Source: JBBDYH01 sp040901795 (GTDB taxonomy: Bacteria; Planctomycetota; Planctomycetia; Pirellulales; JALHPA01). From it: a stretch of DNA of 44,461 bases. The DNA lies in NCBI GenBank assembly GCA_040901795.1, contig JBBDYH010000021.1, positions 1 through 44,461 of the forward strand. The letters are read 5' to 3'. The position numbers and the translations under genes are program-made. This document shows, piece by piece, positions 33,592 to 40,827 of the stretch (position 1 is its first letter; each line of letters begins with the position of its first letter). Below the pieces are notes generated by a model that was not told the origin of the DNA, did not search any database, and saw only the letters and a list, made by a program, of their open reading frames with translations.

Positions 33592-34038
33592 TTATCGCGC
33601 GCCGAGCGGCTGGTTTCGAGCAATGTTCGCGATGAAGTGAAAGCTGGACATCGTCATGCCTTCACGTTCGTAGAAGCGGTGCGCGTCCTTGCGTTGGATT
33701 CCGGAATCGAGATGAAGCTGGGCGCAGTTTTCCTGCGCCGCGCGTTCTCGCAGCCAGGCCAGCAATTTGGCGCCACAGCCCTGAGAGCGGCAAGCCGCGA
33801 GTGTGACGAGATCGTCAACGTACAGAAAACGTCCCCACGCCAGATTCTCCAAAATGCGAAAGCCGGCGACCGCAACCGGGCCGCCCGCGTCCCGCATCAT
33901 TGCCAGGCGAAATCCTGCCGCCTCTTGGCGACGCACGCGCGAAAGGAACTGCTCCGCGCCGATGTGCGGCCGCAGCTCCCGCATGACGATGTAACAAGCG
34001 GCAATATCCGCGTCGGATTCGGCGATGGTGATCTGCAT
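33592..34038 (-). CDS. GNAT-family N-acetyltransferase
   Basis: 148 residues from the ATG at 34038 (MQITIAESDADIAACYIVM). Motif A contains the acetyl-CoA loop in CRSQGCGAKLLAWL, preceded by the strand GRFLYVDDLVTLAA and followed by LHLDSGIQRKDAHRFYEREG, the usual C-terminal GNAT signature. The open frame runs on upstream to 34503 through the group II intron remnant, so a fused product is possible in principle, but family homology starts at 34038. The substrate cannot be predicted. The intron end lies only a few bases upstream and may have replaced the native promoter and ribosome site. Confidence 0.88.
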   Translation of the reverse strand: MQITIAESDADIAACYIVMRELRPHIGAEQFLSRVRRQEAAGFRLAMMRDAGGPVAVAGFRILENLAWGRFLYVDDLVTLAACRSQGCGAKLLAWLRERAAQENCAQLHLDSGIQRKDAHRFYEREGMTMSSFHFIANIARNQPLGAR

Positions 34039-34040
34039 GA

Positions 34041-34116
34041 TCGGGGTAGGGAAGGCCGATTGAATTCGGCCTCCCCTCCCGCCAAACCGGACGGGCGGAT
34101 TTCCCGCATCCGGCTT
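34041..34116 (-). ncRNA. Group II intron domains V and VI
   Basis: Domain V (34116-34084 on the minus strand): starts AAGCCGGATGCGG, has a GAAA tetraloop closed by GCGG/CCGC, and returns CCCGTCCGGTTT. The AGC catalytic triad and two-base bulge position are in place. Domain VI (about 34079-34044): GGGAGGCCGA and TCGGCCTTCCC arms, followed by ACCCC at the probable 3' splice site, about 5-10 bases before the GNAT start codon. Confidence 0.7.
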
Positions 34117-34152
34117 TCCAGTTGATAGTTTTACCTGCAAGAGGATTGACAA

Positions 34153-34762
34153 GCGGCGATGCTTCACGAACCGATAGCCCAAAAACTCAAAGCCGTCCGT
34201 GACCGCCTCGGCGATCCGCGTCTTGGTCGGATGCAGCGTGAGACCGTTCTCGGTCGTCCACGTCTGCACCAGCGCCAAGGCGCGATCGGCCTGCTCGCGC
34301 GTGCGGCAGAGGGTCACAAAATCATCCGCATAGCGGACCATCTCGTACCCCGCCTGAGCCACCAAGTGGTCCAGGGGGTCGAGATACAGGTTGCTCAACA
34401 GCGGACTGAGCACCGCGCCTTGCGGCGCGCCGCTTTCCGGCGTCGAGTGCGTCAGGCCATCCAGGATGCCTGCCTTCAGAAACGCCTCGACCAGTTCCAG
34501 CACGCGTCGGTTCCAGTACGTGACGCACCGCTCCTTGCACCACGCGGTCGCGCACCGTGGGGATGCCCAGCGGTCGCGTTTCCTGGCTGCCCGGCTTGGG
34601 AAGATGGACTCGCCGCACCGCCTGCGGACGGTAGCTGCCGTCCTTCAGTTGGCCGACCAGCTTCTCCAAGTTCCGGGTCAGGTCGCGGGTGAAGTCTTCC
34701 ACCGTGACGTGATCTACTCCGGCCGCTCCTCCGTTGGCAGCGACTTTTACTCTGTACGCTGC
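34153..34762 (-). pseudogene. ltrA: Group II intron reverse transcriptase, doubly deleted
   Basis: Frame 1 (34762-about 34506) reads ANGGAAGVDHVTVEDFTRDL and then LEKLVGQLKDGSYRPQAVRR and ETRPLGIPTVRDRVVQGAVR, the RT0-RT2 region. It ends in VLEPTR and shifts frame. Frame 2 (from about 34509) reads VLELVEAFLKAGILDG, GAPQGAVLSPLLSNLYLDPL, YEMVRYADDFVTLCRTREQA and GFEFLGYRFVKHRR. Between the two the YGFRP region and the first catalytic Asp motif, about 80-90 residues, are deleted. A second deletion removes the maturase/X and DNA-binding domains after YRFVKHRR. YADD is intact, but the enzyme cannot be functional. Confidence 0.8.
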
Positions 34763-34775
34763 TTATTCTGAGGCA

Positions 34776-35243
34776 ATGGACGCGTACCGGCGCCTTGGCG
34801 CCGACCGCTCAGTGGAGGTTTGGCGAATGTTTGTCGAGCATTGGCAGTACCAACGCCTGCTTGATCGTTGCGCGCGTCGCGTTCTCCGTGGCACGCGCGA
34901 TCCGCTCAACTGGCTCGGAAATGTGAAGCACGAAGCAATGTTGCTCTTGGCTCGGCAACTCCGGCGTTCACTCAAAGGGCCGATAGATCGTGTACCATCC
35001 GACTCGGCCTTCCCAGCCTGGCTCGCGGTGGTCACCCGCCGTCATTGTCAGGAGGCGCTGCGTAGGCTGCGCGGCGGCCGCCGAGGCTGTCGGCAATTGC
35101 TGGACGATGACATTGCCGAGCAACGCATCGATCCCGATGCGCTCCTCGACTTGCGCCTGGCGATCGATCGTCTGGCGCATCCGCAGCCCCGGCGGTGGGT
35201 CAGTGAATACCTTCCGCCTCCCGGGCATGAAGTTTGCCATTGA
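34776..35243 (+). pseudogene. Truncated ECF-like sigma factor (region 4 missing)
   Basis: From the ATG at 34776: MDAYRRLGADRSVEVWRMF, then NVKHEAMLLLARQLRRSL and FPAWLAVVTRRHCQEALRRL (region 2 with its 2.4-like helix), then PDALLDLRLAIDRLAHPQPR. In intact relatives the last string leads into region 4 (an LP-x-PQR-type helix and helix-turn-helix). Here homology stops at about 35193 and an unrelated 16-residue tail runs to a stop at 35243. Without region 4 it cannot recognise a -35 element. The break on its right joins the beta-sandwich ORF; the intron remnant abuts its left side. Confidence 0.6.
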
Positions 35244-35667
35244 TCTGTTCAAGTTCACTCCGACCGACGTCGACAGCGGCTATGGCTGGACTTATGTTGA
35301 GGACTCGCGGGCCTATGGCAGCGACTACCTGCGGTGCTCGGCTGGCGATGCCGTCGACGCCTACATGGGCCTCACTCTGCCGGCGTCCACGGTCAGCCGC
35401 ACTTACGAGGTATATGCGACGTGGGTCTCGGGTGAGTTTAATCTGACCACCGCCGAGTTCAGGGTCGAAAACTCCAGCGGCGCGGTGCTGTTGACCAAGA
35501 CCTTTAATCAGCGGATGAATCCGCCGGACTGGCAGGACTCGACTGGTAGATGGTGGGGACTGATCGGAACCATCACTAATCCGCCAGGGTCGTTCGTTGC
35601 CGTCCGCGTGGCGGGCGTGGCCCCGGCCATCGCCAACGCTGCCAGGTTGATCGAGGTCACTGCCTAA
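35227..35667 (+). CDS. Beta-sandwich protein, golvesin/CBM-like, possibly a fragment
   Basis: 146 residues from the ATG at 35227; a GTG at 35197 is an alternative start and neither has a good ribosome site. The pattern VDSGYGWTYVEDSRAYGSDY, then LPASTVSRTYEVYATWVSG, FNQRMNPPDWQDSTGRWW and GSFVAVRVAGVAPAIANAAR resembles golvesin-type or carbohydrate-binding beta sandwiches found at the C-terminus of extracellular proteins. No signal peptide is seen, so it may be the stranded C-terminal module of a larger lost gene that has been joined to the sigma-factor fragment. Confidence 0.5.
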   Translation: MKFAIDLFKFTPTDVDSGYGWTYVEDSRAYGSDYLRCSAGDAVDAYMGLTLPASTVSRTYEVYATWVSGEFNLTTAEFRVENSSGAVLLTKTFNQRMNPPDWQDSTGRWWGLIGTITNPPGSFVAVRVAGVAPAIANAARLIEVTA

Positions 35668-35686
35668 ATAAGCGGCGTCCCGCGGT

Positions 35687-36733
35687 TTAGTCCGAGCGAC
35701 TAGCCGCGGCATGCCGGTATAGAGCGACCGCCGCCAGGGCCAATGTTATTCCGCCCAGCACCCAAGTCGATGGCTCAGGAATGGTCGCGATCCAGGCCCC
35801 GGACATGGAAGCATCTGCCGCGGTTCCACGCCCGGCAAGGGTCGTACCGTCTCCAGATATCGCGGTTACCTCCGTCAACCTCCAGCCGGTTAAATCCAGG
35901 CCCAGGCCGCTAAGGAAAGGTTGCAGGTCCACGGCCCCTATGCTCTCGCTCCAGAGGGCGGGCTTATCGATGCCGAGGTTGCCGACGATCGCACGGCCAT
36001 CTCCGGAGATAGCCCTCGGGATGATGCTGATCTTAACCATGCCTGTTTCAGCCGTCCAACGAAACCCGCGGTTGGAAGATACGCCTTGCCTGCTGACCCC
36101 CACGACCACTCACCCGTCCGGGGTCATGTCTCTCGCAAGCGATTCCAAGTCTCCGGACAATGTCCCCAGCAAGGTATTCCGACCATCGCTCCAGCGAAAC
36201 GCCTCGGAATACAGGTCTGAAATCGCATTCCCGGCCACAATCGAACCGTCGGCCGAAGCCGCGATTGCCTGTGCGTGACCTGTTACCAACGGCGTCACAC
36301 GACCATCCGTTGACCAACGCACTGCAACGCTGCTGATACCGCTTTCGCCAACCACCATCCCGCCATCGGCCGAAACGCCCCAGGCGTAGCTCTGATTGAA
36401 CGCGCCCAAGTGATCGAGAATGATAAAGCCGGTTTCGGCTGTCCAACGAAAAGCCTCGATTCCACTGGAGGGTCTAGCCGCCTCCCTGTACCCCACAACC
36501 ACCGCGTCGTCCGCAGATACGTCCGTGGCAATCCCAGAAAACGCGGCAATTCCGGCTTCGCGCGTCCAGCGAAAACCTGGCCCTACGGCGACTTCGCCGT
36601 TGGCCGACAGCGCGTCAATAACTACCCTGCCGTCTGGCAGGTCTGGCAGCGGCGTAAAGGACGGTTCCACCGCCTGTACACGGTTGGCAATTAGCAACAG
36701 CGCTGACACCAAAAAGTATTGAAGTTTGGACAT
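35687..36733 (-). pseudogene. HAF-repeat PEP-CTERM protein interrupted by one in-frame TGA
   Basis: ATG at 36733 with AGGAGGT five bases upstream. Signal peptide MSKLQYFLVSALLLIANRVQA. HAF/WD-like repeats (GFRWTREAGI, VSADDAVVVG, AFRWTAETGF, VSADGGMVVGES, AASADGSIVAG). The frame stops at a TGA (36112-36110) in DMTPDG-stop-VVVGVS, exactly where the repeat consensus has Ser in DGSVVVG. The same frame then continues (GFRWTAETGMVKI, ISGDGRAIVG, ISGDGTTLAGRG) to a perfect PEP-CTERM tail, IPEPSTWVLGGITLALAAV plus basic end. It is either a fresh nonsense mutation, a sequencing error or a recoded stop. If not suppressed, the sorting signal is lost and the product is truncated at about 207 residues. 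Confidence 0.75.
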
Positions 36734-36916
36734 CGGCGACCTCCTTCTCCCGACCATCTGGCAACTTTATCCTACCACGCCAAAGAGAGACCACCAGCAC
36801 CATGCGACACCGAGCCACACGAGACGGTTTACTTGAATGTCGGACCAGCCGCGGATCGCGCTTTCTATTTAGGGCGGCGTTTCTTACGATGGCGCTCGTT
36901 CGCGTTTGAACATGCA

Positions 36917-36961
36917 TTGAAATCCAAAACGGCGATCCCCGCGCGCCGGGACCGCACTTCA
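36917..36961. repeat. Second copy of the TTGAAATCCAAA element
   Basis: TTGAAATCCAAAACGGCGA (36917-36935), a GC-rich centre with GGCGATCCCCGCGCGCC and ACCGCACTTCA (36951-36961). Compare TTGAAATCCAAAGCGGTGA and ACCGCACTCCA at 19561-19596. Here it lies just upstream of the second kinase gene, in the divergent region after the HAF-repeat gene. Confidence 0.6.
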
Positions 36962-36983
36962 AAGGCGGGGAGTCCAAACCTGC

Positions 36984-39900
36984 ATGAACGCCGATCGCAA
37001 TCTGTTGTTTGGGATTCTCGCGCTGCAGATGGACTTCGTCACGCGCGATCAGCTTGTGGCGGCGATGAACGCCTGGGTGTTGGACAAGAAGCAGCCGCTC
37101 GCTCAGATCCTGCTCAAGCAGGGGGCATTGTCCGCCGAGGTGCACAAACTGCTCGAGGCGCTGGTGGCTCAACATCTCAAGCAGCATGGCGGTGATGTCG
37201 AACGGAGCCTGGCCGCCATCGCCGCGCCCAAGCCAATTCACGATGAGCTGAGCATGATCGGCGATTCGGAACTTGCCATGAGCATGATGCATCTGGCGCA
37301 ACCGCAAGCGCCCTCGGACCACGACATCTATGCCACACAGATCACGGACCCGGTTGCCGCCGCGCTCGGGGCGAAAGCGCGATTCGGCCGCGACAGGTTC
37401 GCCACTCAGGGCCCGAGCGTCGGGTCGTCCAGCTCGGCCGGACTGCGGTTCCGGATTCTCCGCCCACACGCCAAGGGGGGCCTGGGCGAGGTCTTCGTGG
37501 CCAGAGATGAAGAGCTGCGGCGCGAGGTGGCGCTGAAGCACATGCAGAGCCAGCACGCCGACAATCCGGACAGCCGCTCGCGGTTCATGTTGGAGGCGGA
37601 GATTACCGGAAGCCTGGAGCATCCGGGGATTGTGCCGGTCTATGGATTGGGAACGTACGACGACGGCCGTCCGTTCTATGCGATGCGCTTCATCCGGGGC
37701 GACAGCTTGAAAGACGCCATCGATCGGTTCCACAAAAACCCGCCGCAAAACAGTGGCGATCGTGCGCTCGAGATGCGGAAGCTCTTGGCACGGATGATCG
37801 ACGTTTGCAACGCCATCGAATACGCGCATAGCCGTGGCGTCGTCCACCGCGACCTGAAACCGGGCAACGTCATGCTCGGAAAATACGGTGAGACGCTAGT
37901 GGTCGACTGGGGTCTGGCGAAAGCGATGGGGCAAACTGGCGTGAGCGTTACTCCCGCCACCGTCACCGACGAGGGATCGTTCACTCCTACACTCGGGACC
38001 GGGTCCTCGCCAACTTTAGCGGGCTCGGCGCTGGGGACGCCGCAATACATGAGTCCCGAGCAGGCGGCGGGTCGGCTGGATATGCTCGGCCCGCAAAGCG
38101 ATGTCTACAGCCTCGGGGCGACACTGTACTGCCTTTTGACCGGGCGGGCGCCGATGTCGGATGGGACGCACGATATCGGCGCCATGTTGCGGCGCGTGCA
38201 GAGAGGCGACATTGCTCCGCCGCGGAGCATCAAGCCCGACATTCCGCGGCCGCTGGAGGCGATTTGTCTTAAGGCGATGGCGGTTGAAGTTGGCCGGCGA
38301 TATACGTCGGCGCGGGCGCTGGCCGACGACTTGGAACATTGGTTGGCCAACGAGCCGGTGAGCGCCTGGCGCGAGACGCTGGCGGAGCGTGCAGCCCGCT
38401 GGGCGCGGCGGCACCGCACCTGGATCAAAGCGGGTGTCACCGCAGTCCTCGCGATCACCGCAATCTCTGTTGTGTTCAGCTCGTTGCTGTATCAGGCGCG
38501 GAACCGGGCTGAGGAGAGTTTTCTACAGGCGCGGGCCACGGTGGATCAGTATTTCACAGATGTCAGTGAGAACCGGTTACTGGACGTACCGACGCTGCAA
38601 CCGCTGCGAGAAGACCTGTTGAAGTCGGCGCTCGCGTACTATGAGGGCTTCGTCGACCAGCGCGGAGACGACCCGAGCGTGCGCGCCGAGTTGGGCAAGA
38701 CGTATTACCGGATCGGCCGCATCGAAGGGCAAGTGCGGTCGAAGCCCCGGGCTCGCGAGTCGCTGGAACAAGCGCGCTTGATCCAGGAGGAGCTGGCGGC
38801 GGGCGGGTCCGCATCTGCCGAGTTGCGAAGCGATTTGGCCGAAACGTACAACGCGATTGGCGACGTCGAGCTGCAAATAGGGAACGATCAGGAGGCGCTC
38901 GCTCAGTTCGAGGCGGCGCGAAAGCTGCGCGCGCAGCTTGTCGATGAATCGCCCGAAGACGGCCAGCTCGGGCGCAAGCTGGGGAACAGCTATGGCAACA
39001 TCGGGATCACGTTGGCGCGCCTTGGCGACGCGTCAAAAGCGGAGACGCATTACCAGCGAGCCAATACGATTCGCGAGAAGCTGGCTCGGCAGCACCCCAA
39101 GAACACTCAGTTCGGCCGCGACCTGGCGTCGGGGTATTACAACTTCGGCGTGTATCAGCGGGCCAATGGGAAGCTGAAGGAAGCGTTGGATCAGTTTGGC
39201 CGGGCAGCGGGCGCTTATGAGAAGCTGGCGGCACTAGAGCCTGCGAAAACGGACTTCCAACGCGAGCTGGCGATGACGCGCCGCGTCATTGGGGAAGTCC
39301 ATGTCGAGTTGGGAGACTACGAGGCGGCGCAGAATTCGTACGACGAGGCGCGCGAGCTGGGTGAGCAGCTCGCCAGGCGGAACCCGTTCCTGCTTTACCT
39401 GCACGCAGACGTCGCCGCCACGTATACGAGCGTTGGTCAATTGCAGCAGAAGCTGCACCAGTTCGCTGAGGCGTTGCAGGCGTTTGAACAGGCGCGGTCG
39501 ATTCTCGAGCGGCTCACCGAGGAGGATGCGACGGTGACGCGCTATCAGCACGATTTGGCGGCCGCCGAACTCCAACTTGGCATCGCGCAGCTCGAACGTG
39601 AGAACCTCGCTCAATCGCTCGCCCATCTCCAATCCGGCTTGAAGATTTATCAGACGTTGGCCGAGCAGAACCGCGATGATTTGAGCTTACAGGATGGGAT
39701 TGCCGAGGCGCATTTGAACATTGGGCTGGTCCAACGCGCGAGCGAAGAACACGCCGAAGCAGTCCAGTCGTTCCAGCAGCAGGCCAGCATCTACGAGAAA
39801 CTGGCAAAGGCTTCGCCGGCCCCCGAGAATGTATTCGGCCTGGCCGACGCGCTACTGAACGTCGCCGTCGAACAACGGGCCCTGGAGCAGGTCGATGACG

Positions 39901-40652
39901 CGCTCGTCACGCTGGAGAAGGCGCGCGGCATTCAAGCCGATCTGGTCCGCGATCATCCGGCGGTTCCCAAGTACCGGCTGGCCGAGACGGAGATCGATTA
40001 TTTGATCGGCCGGCTGCGGTTCGAACGCGCGCAACGGGGTATGGTCGAATCGGCCGACAGCGCCAAATGGCGCGAGGATCTCGATGTCGCGCTGGCCACC
40101 TATCGCCGCGTTCGGGATCAGCGGGAACGGCTGCTGAAGGACGTCTCCGACGATCCCTACTACCAGAACCTGTTGGGCGTGGCTTTGGACGAGCTCGCCG
40201 TCGTATTATGGCAAATGGAGGCCAAGGAGGAGTCGCTCAAGACTTCGCGCCTGGCGACCGAATACTTGCGAAAAACATTCGACAACTCGCCGCAGTTGCT
40301 GGATTACAAAACCAATCTTGCATCCCATTATCGAAACCGCTCTTACTTGGAACGCGAGGCGGGCAATCTGAGCGATGCGGCAAGACTCGCGATGGACTGG
40401 AGAAAGATTTCCTCCGGAAGCGCCGCGGCCCTATATGAGGTCGCGGTTGCGCTGGCTTCCACGGCCGCGGCATCTAAAGACGGTTCTGAGGGTCCAAAGA
40501 CGGACCGATCGGCGTGGCTTGACCAGGCCGTAGAGATAATGGCCGAGGCGGTCAAAGCCGGCCTCGACACTAACAAACTGCAAGACGACCCCGCGCTGAA
40601 GCCGCTGCATGAGCACGCGGGCTTTCAGGCGCTTCTACAAGCCGACGGCTAG
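36984..40652 (+). CDS. Ser/Thr protein kinase with membrane helix and TPR repeats
   Basis: 1,222 residues. Residues 1-60 form a helical leader often found in planctomycete kinases (LLFGILALQMDFVTRDQLVA). The kinase domain is at about 155-460: Gly loop KGGLGEV at 164, Lys185, HRDLKPGN with Asp290, DWG in place of DFG at 308, APE-like MSPEQA. The insert after DWGLAK is Thr/Ser-rich and may hold autophosphorylation sites. One transmembrane helix at about 479-504 (WIKAGVTAVLAITAISVVF) separates the cytoplasmic kinase from a long periplasmic TPR region (about 530-1220) of successive 34-residue hairpins (YYRIGRIEGQ, YGNIGITLARLGDASKAETHY, AHLNIGLVQRASEEHAEAVQ). It is probably a membrane sensor whose ligand binds the TPR superhelix. 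Confidence 0.92.
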   Translation: MNADRNLLFGILALQMDFVTRDQLVAAMNAWVLDKKQPLAQILLKQGALSAEVHKLLEALVAQHLKQHGGDVERSLAAIAAPKPIHDELSMIGDSELAMSMMHLAQPQAPSDHDIYATQITDPVAAALGAKARFGRDRFATQGPSVGSSSSAGLRFRILRPHAKGGLGEVFVARDEELRREVALKHMQSQHADNPDSRSRFMLEAEITGSLEHPGIVPVYGLGTYDDGRPFYAMRFIRGDSLKDAIDRFHKNPPQNSGDRALEMRKLLARMIDVCNAIEYAHSRGVVHRDLKPGNVMLGKYGETLVVDWGLAKAMGQTGVSVTPATVTDEGSFTPTLGTGSSPTLAGSALGTPQYMSPEQAAGRLDMLGPQSDVYSLGATLYCLLTGRAPMSDGTHDIGAMLRRVQRGDIAPPRSIKPDIPRPLEAICLKAMAVEVGRRYTSARALADDLEHWLANEPVSAWRETLAERAARWARRHRTWIKAGVTAVLAITAISVVFSSLLYQARNRAEESFLQARATVDQYFTDVSENRLLDVPTLQPLREDLLKSALAYYEGFVDQRGDDPSVRAELGKTYYRIGRIEGQVRSKPRARESLEQARLIQEELAAGGSASAELRSDLAETYNAIGDVELQIGNDQEALAQFEAARKLRAQLVDESPEDGQLGRKLGNSYGNIGITLARLGDASKAETHYQRANTIREKLARQHPKNTQFGRDLASGYYNFGVYQRANGKLKEALDQFGRAAGAYEKLAALEPAKTDFQRELAMTRRVIGEVHVELGDYEAAQNSYDEARELGEQLARRNPFLLYLHADVAATYTSVGQLQQKLHQFAEALQAFEQARSILERLTEEDATVTRYQHDLAAAELQLGIAQLERENLAQSLAHLQSGLKIYQTLAEQNRDDLSLQDGIAEAHLNIGLVQRASEEHAEAVQSFQQQASIYEKLAKASPAPENVFGLADALLNVAVEQRALEQVDDALVTLEKARGIQADLVRDHPAVPKYRLAETEIDYLIGRLRFERAQRGMVESADSAKWREDLDVALATYRRVRDQRERLLKDVSDDPYYQNLLGVALDELAVVLWQMEAKEESLKTSRLATEYLRKTFDNSPQLLDYKTNLASHYRNRSYLEREAGNLSDAARLAMDWRKISSGSAAALYEVAVALASTAAASKDGSEGPKTDRSAWLDQAVEIMAEAVKAGLDTNKLQDDPALKPLHEHAGFQALLQADG

Positions 40653-40665
40653 TCGTTGTCTTAAC

Positions 40666-40719
40666 GTGGGGCAGACATTCCTGTCTGCCAATCGCGGCAG
40701 GCAAGAATGCCTGCCCCAC
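40666..40719. repeat. Long hairpin after the kinase gene
   Basis: 24-base arms GTGGGGCAGACATTCCTGTC + TGCC (40666-40689) and GGCAGGCAAGAATGCCTGCC + CCAC (40696-40719), a few mismatches, 6-base loop, 13 bases after the stop at 40652. Very stable in RNA; likely a REP-like element that may also stop transcription. Confidence 0.65.
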
Positions 40720-40827
40720 GAGCGCCAGCGAAACAATGAGTTTAAGCCGAACAATCGCGCCAACCGATAGACAAGGAAAGATGCGCATATGCGGCTGTCA
40801 TCGGGAGTCTGACACTTTGAGGGGACT

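Larger units (their letters stand above)
34041..34762 (-). mobile_element. Group II intron remnant
   Basis: The minus strand holds, 5' to 3', a broken intron-type reverse transcriptase (34762 to about 34153) and then a recognisable ribozyme 3' end (34116-34041). The 5' half of the ribozyme and the N-terminus of the enzyme are missing, cut off where the truncated sigma-factor gene begins. About 720 bases survive, against roughly 2 kb for a complete bacterial intron. The remnant cannot be mobile by itself. Confidence 0.75.

Noticed and set aside
34990..35226. Upstream extension of the beta-sandwich ORF
   Set aside because: It overlaps the sigma-factor fragment in another frame and is not protein-like until about 35197.
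36615..37847. 410-codon minus-strand open frame over the second kinase
   Set aside because: Shadow of the kinase's codon pattern; it also runs through the HAF-repeat gene's promoter region.
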